DNA of 64,000 nucleotides from assembly GCA_947095535.1 (NCBI GenBank), contig OX352774.1:175272200-175336199 (forward strand), read 5' to 3'. This DNA comes from Poecilobothrus nobilitatus. Lineage: Eukaryota; Arthropoda; Insecta; Diptera; Dolichopodidae. Positions 35,362-46,071 of the stretch are shown here, piece after piece. Every line of letters starts with the position of its first letter. Within the stretch, counting starts at the first letter, position 1. Position numbers and translations under genes: made by a program. The notes beneath the pieces were generated by a model that did not search any database, was not told the DNA's origin, and saw only the letters and a program-made list of their open reading frames with translations.

Positions 35362-35631
35362 GTTACTTGTGGAGTGTCGCAAGGTAGACATTTAGGCCCG
35401 CTTCTATTCAATATGTTCATTTCAAATCTTTCTGAAAAACTAATAGGTGTGTCGCATATTGCATTTGCTGACTATCTTAAAATTTTCCATGTTATTAAGA
35501 ATAGCTCCAATGTAGAATTATTTCAAGAAAATATATATTCTTTACATAAATGGTGCATATCCAATAGATTAAAACTAAATATTGAGAAATGCTATATAAG
35601 CATCATAATGCATCATAAGCTGTATACGTAA
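35362..35631 (+). mobile_element. Non-LTR reverse transcriptase fossil, motifs B and C
   Basis: GVSQGRHLGPLLFNMFISNL begins at 35371 (motif B). The peptide runs on through HIAFADY at 35464-35475, where the motif C box has Tyr in place of the second catalytic Asp. It ends with WCISNRLKLNIEKC, typical of the post-motif-C region. About 85 codons are open. The altered catalytic residue and truncation make it inactive. It lies in the opposite orientation to the next fragment and appears to be a different lineage. Confidence 0.75.
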
Positions 35632-35908
35632 AAGAAATACAATACAACAGACAATATAGCTCTAGAAAGGATTAATACAATTATTCATTCTGCATGACGT
35701 TGTCAAACAATATGGTATCACACTTTAGTAAACACTTCAGATTTTTAGCAAATAATTTGATGTTAGAGCTTTGTTTATGATTATGGGGTAGCTTATTATA
35801 GATTATAGCAGATGATAGTCAGCTTCTGTGGGATAACTCCGTTCTAGATCTTGTATGATTTAAATAGTTCAAGCTCCTGGTGTTATAGTTATGTACACTA
35901 TTGCTTTC

Positions 35909-35944
35909 CGTAATATGAATATTCTTTCAAATATTCATATTACG
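35909..35944. repeat. Perfect 15-bp hairpin
   Basis: CGTAATATGAATATT (35909-35923) and AATATTCATATTACG (35930-35944) pair without mismatch around a 6-nt loop. It sits inside the decayed minus-strand retrotransposon and directly abuts the tandem repeat that follows. Confidence 0.9.
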
Positions 35945-35988
35945 AAGCATCGAATAACCCGAAGCATTCGAAGCATCGAATAACCCGT
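35943..35988 (+). repeat. Tandem repeat of CGAAGCATCGAATAACCCG
   Basis: Two exact copies of the 19-mer are separated by AAGCATT (period 26). The array overlaps the last two bases of the adjoining hairpin, suggesting one local rearrangement made both. Confidence 0.85.
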
Positions 35989-36799
35989 TTTTTTATAAAT
36001 TTCGGCTGTCGGCCAGCTAAACTTGTATAAACTTTGTATAGCTTTGTTAATCAAAATACTGGCCTTTTCTTTCAGCCATCTAGCGCAACTGGACCAGTTA
36101 TTATATATTATACCTAATATGTGACATGATAGAAGCATGATATATATTATTGGCTGCTTGCCTGTTTAGTTTGATTCAATTGCGCAATTTTTGATGCTAT
36201 TTTATTGATATGATTTTCCCATCTCAGTTCTTTATCAATTATTACACCAAGGTATTTATATATGTATCACTCTTTCGATTTGGACATTGTTTATCAATAT
36301 TTTTAGATTTATATCAGCTTTATTCCTCACTTTATTAAGTGATAAATTTGGTTTTATCAGCATTTATACTTAGTTTGTTGCCTTTAAACCAATTAACGTA
36401 TTTGTATAAATCCTCATTTATTATTCTTTTTAATTTATCTCTCGTTTTAGCATTGTAAATGAGCAATGTGTCATCTGCAAATATCTTGTAATCGGCTTGT
36501 AAATTAGCTCATTGGATGTTATGGATATAAAGTAGGTCCGAGTACTGATCCTTGCGGAACACCAATATTTGTAGTACGCTGGTCACTTAATATATCATTA
36601 ATTCTTCTAGTTATTTGCCTATTTTGTAAATAAGATCTAAGAAGATCAAGAGCTTTTCCCCTTATACCCATTTCATAGAGTCTGTTTAACAGGATTTTAT
36701 GATCCACTGTATCGAATGCTTTTTTTAAATCGACAAATACTAAACATACATAGTTCCCTGCATCTAATTTGCAGATTCCCTGCATCTAATTTTCCCTGC

Positions 36800-37140
36800 A
36801 TTTGAATTGGCATCATGTAGGGAAATACTTTCATCTTGCTTTACTTTCGACATCTTAAATAAAAATATTGATATTCAGTTTCTAACAAATAAAGTCAGAA
36901 TAAATAAGAAAGTTAGACAAAAAAGAAACACTAAATTTTTGATTGAAAATACTTACAGAACTCAATACGCAAATAATGAACCTATATAAGCAGATGTTGC
37001 ACTTCATTTAATAAACATAGTTATCTTTTTTCAACAAACATATCAAAAAATTCTTTTAAACATAAGCTAAAGCAAAAATTTTTAAATTACCCTAATTTGT
37101 AAACTTAATAATACTTTTCAAGTTCAAGTACATATTATCA
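36800..37140 (+). mobile_element. Possible 3' end of a plus-strand non-LTR element
   Basis: A frame at 36807-36989 reads KVRINKKVRQKRNTKFLIEN and then NTYRTQYANNEPI, followed by stops. An asparagine/lysine-rich tail in other frames resembles the ends of non-LTR ORF2 proteins. It may be a detached piece of the lineage at 35.4 kb. This assignment rests on general resemblance only. Confidence 0.3.
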
Positions 37141-37379
37141 TATTATATCATAACTAATGACGCTCATACAGTGTTTTTGTTCTGTAAGCATTTTTTTTTC
37201 CTTTTAATTTTAAATGTTTTGTATAGTACATAAAAAAACCTTTTGTACTGTAATTTGAGCTAAATATTCAAATTTTTATTAATTGTTCTTGCTGGTTTTG
37301 TTTTTTACATGTTAACGAAACGCTAGGAACGGATTGCTTTATACATATGTAGGTTTAGTTATTTAGGAAAATAGGAAGT

Positions 37380-37890
37380 TAAAGGGGAAATTAGTGGGAA
37401 GATTGGAAAAAAAACCTATAAAGATTCGTTTTGAATTTTTGCAAATTGTAGTACGGAACGTTATTCACAGAGTGGAGTTAGGCGTAAGGCGCGATTTTGG
37501 ATTTTGTCAAGGTAACTCAAAGAATTTTGGGATGCGTCAGCCCAAATGTGAGAGTTGTACTCCATCTTACGTCGAATGTAGTCTTTATAGATATTAGACA
37601 GATCTTTTGAAGAGAAAAATGTTTCACAGCGGGACAGAAAATCCAAACATTTGGCAGCACTTTTAGCTACATCAAAAATATGCTCATTCCACAGCATTTT
37701 TTGATTTAGCTTCAAACCTAAATTGCTTAGACTTTTTGATCGCTCTATATTTTTTCCTTGGAATCACAGAATTTGGTTAAACTGATTTCTTTTGCAGGAA
37801 AACAGGCAGCTTTGAGTTTATTAAACTCAACTCTATTAGTTTCACCCCAATCGGCTATTTTAGTTAAGTCATGGTTAACTAAACTAACCA
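37380..37890 (-). mobile_element. Non-LTR retrotransposon fossil: region after the catalytic core
   Basis: The minus frame 37715-37461 encodes AKSAAKCLDFLSRCETFF and IYKDYIRRKMEYNSHIWADA, then LDKIQNRALRLTPL. This is the conserved region downstream of the reverse transcriptase in jockey/I-type elements. Upstream (37760-37890) a shifted frame has ADWGETNRVEFNKLKAACF, and downstream KFKTNLYRFF. No catalytic motif remains. It is a separate lineage from the 35.7-36.8 kb copy, though in the same orientation. Confidence 0.8.
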
Positions 37891-38358
37891 TGAACATTTT
37901 AAAATTATTAATAATAGCTATAAGATACTTTTTTTTTTTTGTAAAAACCTTGTTTTGGTTAACGACATAAATAAATAAATTATATGTTTATTAAAACTAT
38001 TTACCTAAAATAATTATTAAATAACATATCAACCAAAAGAAAATTAATATTTGTAAGCTTTTTTTAAAAATGAATACCTATATAAAAAATTTATTAATAA
38101 TATCAAATTTAAATTAAAAACTTTAAATCAAATTACTTTAAAAATAAGTAAATATCCTTCAACTTTTATTTTCAGTTCATAGAAAATGATTATGTATGTG
38201 TGTATGTATATAATATATATATATAAATATATAAAAAACTTGACTTTGACACAATATTTAATATTAGTTGACATTATAATAAAAAGTGTTAATTTTAAAT
38301 AAAAAAAATATTTTGACAGATCTATTACGTGTATTCTACATACTAAATATATATGTAT

Positions 38359-38398
<40 letters not shown>

Positions 38399-38814
38399 AT
38401 AAAATATAATAAAATAAATTTTAATATAATTCAATATATTAAAAATTATATAAGAAGTATTAAGAATAGCAAAAAATAATAAAATAAAATCAACTTAACA
38501 TTAAATACATAAAAATATAAAAAAAAAAATTTTTGATTTTAATACGAACGACATATTATGTATAAAATAAAACTAAAATAAATAAAAAAGTTATCAAAAA
38601 TAATTTAATTCTATCAAAAAAAAAAAAAACAAATTTAATCTCCATATATGTGTATACAGAGCAGTTTCGATTATGTTACCTTTACAATAACTTACCATCA
38701 TAAATTTTCTTTTGAAAGAGTGAAAAAACTTCACAATGAAATTTGGATAAAAGATACAAATTTCTTGGTTACAATATTTCAAAATTCTTTAATTACAGTT
38801 ACAAATAATTAAAT
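37891..38814. other. AT-rich noncoding stretch
   Basis: Nothing recognised except the microsatellite at 38362-38393. Confidence 0.6.
38362..38393. repeat. (TA)n microsatellite
   Basis: About 16 TA dinucleotides. Confidence 0.95.
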
Positions 38815-38885
38815 CGATCCATCTACAGCGAATTCAAACATTCCAAAATAAAGTTTTAAGAAACATGGTTAATGCTCCCTAGTAT
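38815..38885 (+). mobile_element. Jockey-type 3' fragment
   Basis: One frame reads LQRIQTFQNKVLRNMVNAP, then a stop where the family has Trp, then YV. This short conserved signature also occurs at 57.2 kb and (decayed) at 47.2 kb. The less AT-rich segment 39000-39090 may be further 3' sequence of the same element. Confidence 0.55.
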
Positions 38886-41319
38886 GTATATGCAATAAAA
38901 TATAAGGTCCGACGAAACATAAGTCACGAGATTTTCTCGCAACCAAAATATGAAAAAAAACTTAATGGTTAGTTTTAACGATTACTTTTAATTGCATAAA
39001 ACTGGGAACCGGTTTTAGTTCGGGTGAAGGCCGCACATATCTGCACCGTCCTACGCTTTGCAAAAGCTTTTAATGCTTTCCCGACCCCCAACCAAAAAAT
39101 ATTATTATATTTATATCAACATAATTGTTTTTGATTTCCCATAGGACATATTGATTTAATTTTCCATATCGGAATAATCCCCTGATCTTCAAACTTTACA
39201 ATAAACAGAAGTAACACGTATTGAAAGAGAGAAGATACATAAGCTAAGGTACCTTAGAATTTTAAATATATAATTTTAATTTTCTTTAAATTTCAAATAT
39301 CCGTACTGTACTGTATTATCAATTCATATCAATTTTATTAGAAAAATATCATATTTGTTCTTTATTTCTGTCACATTGCAAAATTTTAAAGTTGTATTGA
39401 AATAAAATCGGCTGTTGGTCATACATACGTATTTATTTGTTAAAAGCAAAAAAAAGTTAAAGACATATTTCTGTTTACAATACAACAAATTGCATACTTT
39501 AAGGTAAATATTTTCTACAGTGCTACGTTATGTTTATAATACAATATATACAGTGTATACCAATAATAAAGATTTCTTAAATAATGAATAATCTTAAATA
39601 ATTATAAAACCATCGTATAAGAATATTAATTTATTAATATAAAAATAAAAATATAACTAATACTGCTATATGAAATACGTTAAAATGAATCAATTTCATT
39701 CAAATTTTATAATATTTGGATTTGTCATTATTCTGATAGACATTTACTTCCTTTTCATCTTATGATTCAACATAATACACATATCCTCTTACACATACAC
39801 ACACACACACACAACACACATATACTATAAGTTATGTTGTAAAAAGGAAGGAAAAAAATAATATGAAGAAAGAACAAACTTTCAATACTTTTCTTTCATA
39901 AATTTTTTTTTAATTTTTTTTTTTTTTGAGAACTCTTGACATTTATTGTTATTTTGAATACAATAGGAAACACTAACGTACAAATACACATACGTTAAAA
40001 ATTATAATATGTATCTTAAGATATTTTGGGCACAAAGAAATTATTATATTTCTATTTTGTTATTTTATTTTTTGTTTTTTTGTCATTCTTATAAGAAATT
40101 TTTCGAGTGAAAGTGAAAGGATATCAAAAGTTTTTTTTTTTCTTTAATAACAATTATTCTATAAAATATGTTTATGTTTATATTTATGCTACTATTTGAA
40201 TCAACACGCATATAGGATATATTTATGTATAGATAAATATAAATATATGTATAGATTTTTTTTTTTTAAATTACTTTTCTTAATATTATCAAATAGAAAA
40301 TATATATATATGTATGTACATCATTTGTGATGAAAACTTGATGGAAATTTTGTTATTTTTTTTTTTTTTTTTAAATTTGCCACACGCTGTCAAGGACGGC
40401 GCCAATCTAAAGACGATATCATTCAATAAATATTAACAAAAATGATGTAAAAAAAAAATATTAAACTAAATTTCCAATTTTCAATAAATAAATACATTTA
40501 TAAATCATGTACATATATATAAATATACATACATATTTTATTGCATATATGTACATACTTATATATTCAACAAAATTAAATTACCAATCATAAAATGTTT
40601 AACAACAATTTTAAGATTTTTTATCTTTAATCTGATATTTTCAATCAAGTCAAATAATACAAGAGAGAAGAAAAATAACTTTTTAATTTTTTTTTCTTTC
40701 CGTCGAACTGACGTCATAAGTTCACATTAATGTCATCTTCTTTTTTAAACTAAAAAAAAAAACAATTTCTTATTTTTTTTGTAAATAAAAATATACTAAA
40801 GTATCCTAAATATTTCAATTTAAATTAAAAAAAAAAAAAAAGAAACAAAACACAATATTGAATTACTATAAAATAAACAAATCAGAACTATTTTTTTTTT
40901 TTACTTTTTTTCTAAAAATAACTTGGGAAGGATCAACAGTTATAAACTAAAAAATTAATAACCTATATTTTTTACTTGTTAATTGAGTTAGTTGGTTCAA
41001 AAAATGTAGTTTTGAGGTATACAGTTTTGAGTAATAAGTTTTATATCCGTATATCAGTACGTAGTTCTCGGGATATATAATAAATTTGCCATTATATATG
41101 AGACATCTTAAAGGATATGAGATAGATATAAAAAAGGTCATATATATTTACACAGAATCGAATTCTAAATCGATTTAACCATGTACGACATTAAACATTG
41201 TAAAATTGTTAGTTTTGTTATTTAAATTGAGGGATACAGTACCTGCGATACAACTTTTTTTTTATATATGAAAATAACTCAGTGTCCACAGAAGTTATGT
41301 ATCTAAAATTATATGAAAA
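38886..41319. other. AT-rich noncoding stretch
   Basis: No gene is recognised. It includes an (AC)n tract at about 39791-39813, a less biased segment at 40375-40425 (CACACGCTGTCAAGGACGGC) and TGACGTCA at 40709-40716. Confidence 0.55.
40709..40716. promoter_or_regulatory. TGACGTCA (CRE-type palindrome)
   Basis: Second perfect CRE octamer of the window. It is followed by TAAGTTCACATTAATGTCATC, so another partial TGTCATC-like site is 15 bp downstream. Use is not shown. Confidence 0.25.
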
Positions 41320-41640
41320 GAAATGAAGTTTTATGCCAACATCTTCTGCTAAATATGGCTAATCTAACGCAAGAGGTCAGGTAGCTGTGAAATTTATATC
41401 CTCATATTATATCCTTGGTGCTTAATAAATTAACTAACTTAAAACTGAACATTTGCGATTTTCTAAAAGGTTATCAAAATTTGATTGTTACAACTTCTGT
41501 GAAATTTGGTTGCTCCAGCGCAACACATTCGGGTAGTTGTAACTTAATTAAACTAGCCATCTGTAATTGTGTAAAAATTTTTATAAAATTTTGTGGTAAC
41601 AGCATAATTTATGTTTGGGCTGGTATTCTAGAATGACACC
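41320..41640 (+). repeat. Diverged tandem repeat, about 150-bp unit
   Basis: Inverse reads of 41325-41395 and 41475-41545 align gappily through ACTACC, TTGCG, ATTT, CAGAAG and TGT in the same order. A possible third unit is at 41590-41660. The 73-codon open frame across this segment has no recognisable domain. Upstream, 41150-41190 (CGAATTCTAAATCGATTTAACCATGT) resembles the head of a repeat common in higher flies, but this is from memory and unverified. Confidence 0.35.
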
Positions 41641-44564
41641 GGCAACTATACACTCTTCCTCGTTTATTTTAAATGTTGGTCATTTTATGGATATCCTACT
41701 TTTTGATGGTGCTGTACGCACCTAGCAATCTAGTGATTACTGAAACATACTATTGTGTAATTATTTTAGTGTTTAAATGTAAGAGAATTTTCTGATTTTC
41801 TATGAGACAATATCATATGAGACATTGAGAGACAAATTTTTTTTTTTTTTTGGTGCATTTCCCTACCACATATATGTAACAAGGAAATTACACAAATTGA
41901 GTCACATTTTTAAAACTTAACTTCAACTTCCAAAAATTTTCAAATAATTTTGGGTCGTAAAACTAAACTCAGTACCTTTGTAGTATAAATACCATGAGTG
42001 GAGTTTTGGGCTACCCTTCGGTTAGCAGCTTCTTTTGTTTTTAAATAACTATATTATATAAATTCATTTGTAATTATTTTTCCATAACTGTTATATTTAA
42101 GTACTTTCAAAAAATAAAAAACTTATCTTTCAAAATCTCTTCCAAGTGTTTCCAAAACTATCATGATATTTTTTTTATTTGAATTTATTTTTTTGTTTTT
42201 TTTTTTTGTTTTGAGGAAATTGAAAAATAAAATTTAAACTTTAAAACTTTTTAGAAGATTTTATATATGTACGTACTACTATTTATAACTACTATATTTT
42301 TTTTTCTTACTAATATAATTTTGTCCATATCTTCAAGGATTAAATTCCTTGTCTTACTGTTGTGGTGACGGTAATCGTAAACTCAAACAAAAAAGCAATT
42401 TTCTAAAAACTAATATTTAATTAAGAAATTTTTATTTTAGATATATAAAAATATATATTTTCTATATTTATTTTATAACATATATATGTACATAAGTATG
42501 TATATATATGTACTTTATATAAGAATAAAAACAAGAGAACTGTAATAAAAATTGCAAAATGATTTTAAAATTACATAAAATGGAATCGTTTTTTTTTTTT
42601 TTTTAGGTTCGACCAGGAAAGATTTTAAAATAGCAGTGTTTTAGTTTTAAACCTAGTGGTTACTTAACTCTTAGGTATAGTGAAGTTTCATATTTTAAGA
42701 TCAAATTTTTCAAAATAAAATTTTTTATCAATTACCAGAAGCGACAATACAGTAAAATGATATGCAGTCACAAAATGATGACTTTTTGATATGACCAACT
42801 GACAACTAAATGTAAAAAAAAAACTAAATCAAAATTCTAAAATTTCAAATTTTATAAAGAAATTCAAACAATTACAAAATATATAAAGAGTAAAGAAAAT
42901 TTCTTAATTTATTTAGTTGATGGTTTGTTAAATATTTAATTAATGTTGAAAAAAATGACTTTCTATTACATGTGTTCATACTTTTCTAAATTGAAAGAAA
43001 AATCACCCTTAGAGAAAATTATATTTTATGAAAAGGGAAAACAAAAAAAGTATTTATTTTTAAAATAACTAAAAAATAAAATTGAAACAACTAATTTTAT
43101 CTAATATCTTAAGGCTAAATATCTTTTATTAAATTTAACTAACTTCTGTTCATATGTTTTTTTAAAATTTAATACGATTAATTTATGAAAAAGTTCTGAT
43201 AGATATTATCATCTTTAAGTTTTCAATTTTATTTATAACTTTAAATTTAAAGACTGAAACAAAAAAAAAGAGTTACATACACTTTGTTTTAGGTACGATA
43301 TAAATATAAGAAGAATTCAAAAATTAATTTAGAAAAAGGATTCATATTCGTTAATAATATTCCGTTGTTAAATTCTTTTAATGATAAATAAAACTGAAGG
43401 ATTATCAAAGATAAGACTTTAAAATTTACAACAAAAAATAATTTTTATTGAAAAGAAAAACTAACTTACATCTTTATTCAATTAACCAAACTGTATACAT
43501 TTATATTGAAAATTTCAACCTAGAGTTTGATTTAAAAGAGGTGGTTTTGTTTAGCTAAATTCCAATACTATCTGATAGAATCATATGCCCTTTAAGTGAC
43601 TTTTCAACCCACTCTCGCAAAAAAAAAACAAAAACAAAAAAATTAAATTGTAAGAAACTGAATCTTTTCTGACGTATAAGAAAAAAATACAGATAGACAA
43701 CTAAGAAGAAACTCTTTGGCTAAACAGGCATTAGGGTAGAGTCTTCACTGAAAGTGGGAAAACCTATAGAAACAGATAGAGAATAAGTATCTAGATATAA
43801 ATCAAAATAGAAGGCAAAAGATAAGCATAAATAAAATGGATGCCATAAAATAGAATCAAGCCCTATATAGTCTGAGAGAGTAGTAGTTTTTTTATGAATT
43901 TTTTAAACTGTTAAATGAAAATGTAAAATTTACAAAAATTAAAAGAGAACTTTTAGATTTTTACTTACCCAATGAGTATAAAATATTTTTAATCCAAAAA
44001 AGTATCCATATAAATGTTTCTAAAATAGAAAAAAAAAAGAATTTTTATAGTTAAAATATATTTAATTGTTTTATATATGTTTAATAGTTTAATAAATTCA
44101 CGTTTGTTTACTTTAAAATCTCTAAAATAACTAATGTGTTCAAATTTAGTAACATTTTTATTATTGGTAAAATAAAATAATTTTAATACCTAATAATGAA
44201 TAATAAAATCCAAAATCGCCCATTATGCCTTATTAATCAGATAACCTTTATTCCTCTTAACATACGTCGAAATATTGAAATTACTTGTAGGTAATAACAC
44301 TTGTTCTATTGAACTAAAATCAATAATTCCTGCCTTTAAACAATCCCAACGCAATATAAATAGAGAGGCTTCAAGTGCTCATTTCTATACAATGCAAATT
44401 ACTAGGTGATTTAAAATTGAATATGAAAACTCATTTATTGTGTTAAATGTTCCCCATTACTTTAACCTACAATTTTTTTGTGTAAAGGAATCCTTTTCTA
44501 AAGTTTGGGTAGCACGTAAAAAAAATGAGATTAATTTTTTCAATGCTCCACCACAGACTTTAAA
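41641..44564. other. AT-rich noncoding stretch
   Basis: No gene is recognised. It contains the SINE-end fragment at 41842-41897. A T-run with TTTTAG at 42590-42606 resembles a splice acceptor but no exon is evident. Confidence 0.55.
41842..41897 (-). mobile_element. Fragment of the same SINE 3' end
   Basis: About 13 T, then TGCATTTCCCT and GGAAATTACACA. This matches the poly(A)-proximal end of the SINE at 20.84 kb (T-run, TGCATTTCTCT, GGAAATTACATA), with a short ACATATATGTA-containing insertion. The head is not visible. Confidence 0.55.
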
Positions 44565-46071
44565 ACTTCCAAAAAAAAATGTATAAATCTTTGATTAAAT
44601 GATCTCATATTTAAATAATTATCACAAAATAACTAAACTCTGTCCGTCAGTCTTTTTATTAAACTTCCGTTTAAGGAAGAACCAAAACTTTTAACCATTA
44701 AATGGCCTCTTTAAAAAATTAATGTTGTAGAACAACCTCACCTATTAAGGAACACCAATAATACAAGGAGGATTTTAAGCATATAAATTGTTGAAAGCTC
44801 ACCAAAAGCAAGTGTTTTTTAATGGAAAAACTGTTAAGACCAAATAAGATGATGACCAATTTTTGTTAAATGGTTAGAATTTTTACTAATCATAATTCAT
44901 GGATAATTAAAAAACATTTATTATAATTATAAAAAGATTTTTTTTTATTTTATTATTTTTTCTTTTATAATATGTGTCTAATATAAAACTTTTATTTTAT
45001 TTAATAAATTAATAAATTTCCATTTGATATGATGACTTTTGTTTTATGGATCGTAAATCAAGTGGTGTGTTCTGAGATTTATATTCTGTATTTGGTATTG
45101 AAATTGTTTCTAGTTCTCCATTACTTAATATTCTTTCTACAAATTTTTCTCAATATTCTAAGAATTTAATTTTTAGAAACTTTCGTTGAAAATTATGGTG
45201 TCATATTCACATCTTATATTAATTTCTTTATCATCAGCATATTCTAACTTGAAATGTCTGTAAAATATATATTCACTGTTTATTGTTCCAATAATATTAC
45301 GTTCTTTTAAAAGTAATTCTTGCCTAAAAGTTTTTATAGCCTCATCTATAGTACATATTGCGGTTTATTATCAGCTTTATTTTCTATTAGCAATTCCTTA
45401 TCTACTCTTAAAGTTGTGGTTGGGTTTTTTGTTGTAGTTGTTGATGATTCTGAAGAAATTATATATTTTAAATGATAAACTGATAAATGTACTTGCACAG
45501 TTTCATTACTTGGATTGAAAGTAATATATTAAAGTATGTGCTACCAAAATCTGATTGAAAATTTGAAAAAGCCCTATTTGCAAGTGTATATATCTCACAA
45601 ACATCTCATATGTCTCTATAAACGCCTTTAAACGTTTTTTTCAATATAAAAATACGAAACGATACCATATTTTTTTAAAGCTTATTAGCTTTTTTAGCTT
45701 TTTTGTTTTATAAATTAATATCAAAATTATGCAATATATTGCAAATTTAATTTTTAAATTTAACGTAATGTCAGAACAAAATTTTGCAAGCTTCCTCCAT
45801 ATCTCCGTTTTTAGTTAAATCATTAAAATTTTGAGAGATGAAAAATTTTTCTTTCCCCTGAGTAAAAGCCACTTCTTTCTTTCTCCTGTTTTATTAATGG
45901 TGAAAAATCGAAAATATGCGTTTTTTAGAGAAATGTGCCTAAGTTACTATACAAAATTTTTCTTTCAAATACAAAAATTAAAGCTTCAAAATTATATTTT
46001 TACAGGTTAAAGTTTTTCTTGTATATAAGATTTTAAACTGTTTTTATTGTCTTTTCTTTTGGAAAATGTGC
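44565..46071 (+). repeat. Family A dispersed repeat, old and interrupted copy
   Basis: It begins about CTTCCAAAAAAAAATG (44567), then CTCTGTCCGTCAGTC at about 44638. Similarity stops near 44790 and resumes at about 45555 with TTTGAAAAAGCCCTATTTGC. It continues with ATCAAAATTATGCAATA, TAAATTTAACGTAATG and CATATCTCCG to the right end GGAAAATGTGC at 46061-46071. The intervening 750 bp includes the unknown decayed coding segment at 45000-45515. The divergence is larger than between the 3.4 and 23.4-kb copies. Confidence 0.6.
45000..45515 (-). pseudogene. Decayed coding segment of an unrecognised family
   Basis: The minus strand carries three consecutive open stretches in different frames with complex, protein-like composition. 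The first (about 45515-45348) contains ITFNPSNETVQVHLSVYHLK and a Thr-rich linker, and then a stop. The second (about 45350-45178) contains TIDEAIKTFRQELLLKER and KEINIRCEYDTIIFNESF, and then a stop. The third (about 45160-45010) contains RILSNGELETISIPNTEYKS and ends MEIY. Together they span roughly 160 residues with at least two frame changes. I recognise no family. An AT-rich tail with AATAAA and a T-run on the plus strand (44935-44965) follow the end, which would fit a retroposed copy. It could derive from a transposon, a viral insertion or a host gene. Confidence 0.45.

Larger units (their letters stand above)
35690..36790 (-). mobile_element. Non-LTR reverse transcriptase fossil with motifs A, B and C retained
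   Basis: On the minus strand, 36785-36519 is open for 88 codons. It holds FVDLKKAFD (motif A, 36711-36737, both Asp present) and GVPQGSVLGP (motif B, 36534-36563). After a frameshift, FADDTLLIYNAKTRDKL carries motif C at 36470-36481. YKYLGVIIDKELRWENHI and WSSCARWLKEKASILINKAI follow in other frames. The 3' end continues to about 35690 and is interrupted near 35909-35988 by a perfect hairpin and a tandem repeat. Frameshifts and stops inactivate it, but the catalytic motifs are unusually well kept. Confidence 0.85.

Noticed and set aside
41415..41636. 73-codon cysteine-containing open frame that looks like a small secreted protein
   Set aside because: No signal peptide, and it lies across a diverged tandem repeat with no conserved cysteine spacing between units.
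42590..42660. T-run plus TTTTAG resembling a splice acceptor
   Set aside because: Such tracts are frequent here, and the following frame closes quickly without protein-like content.
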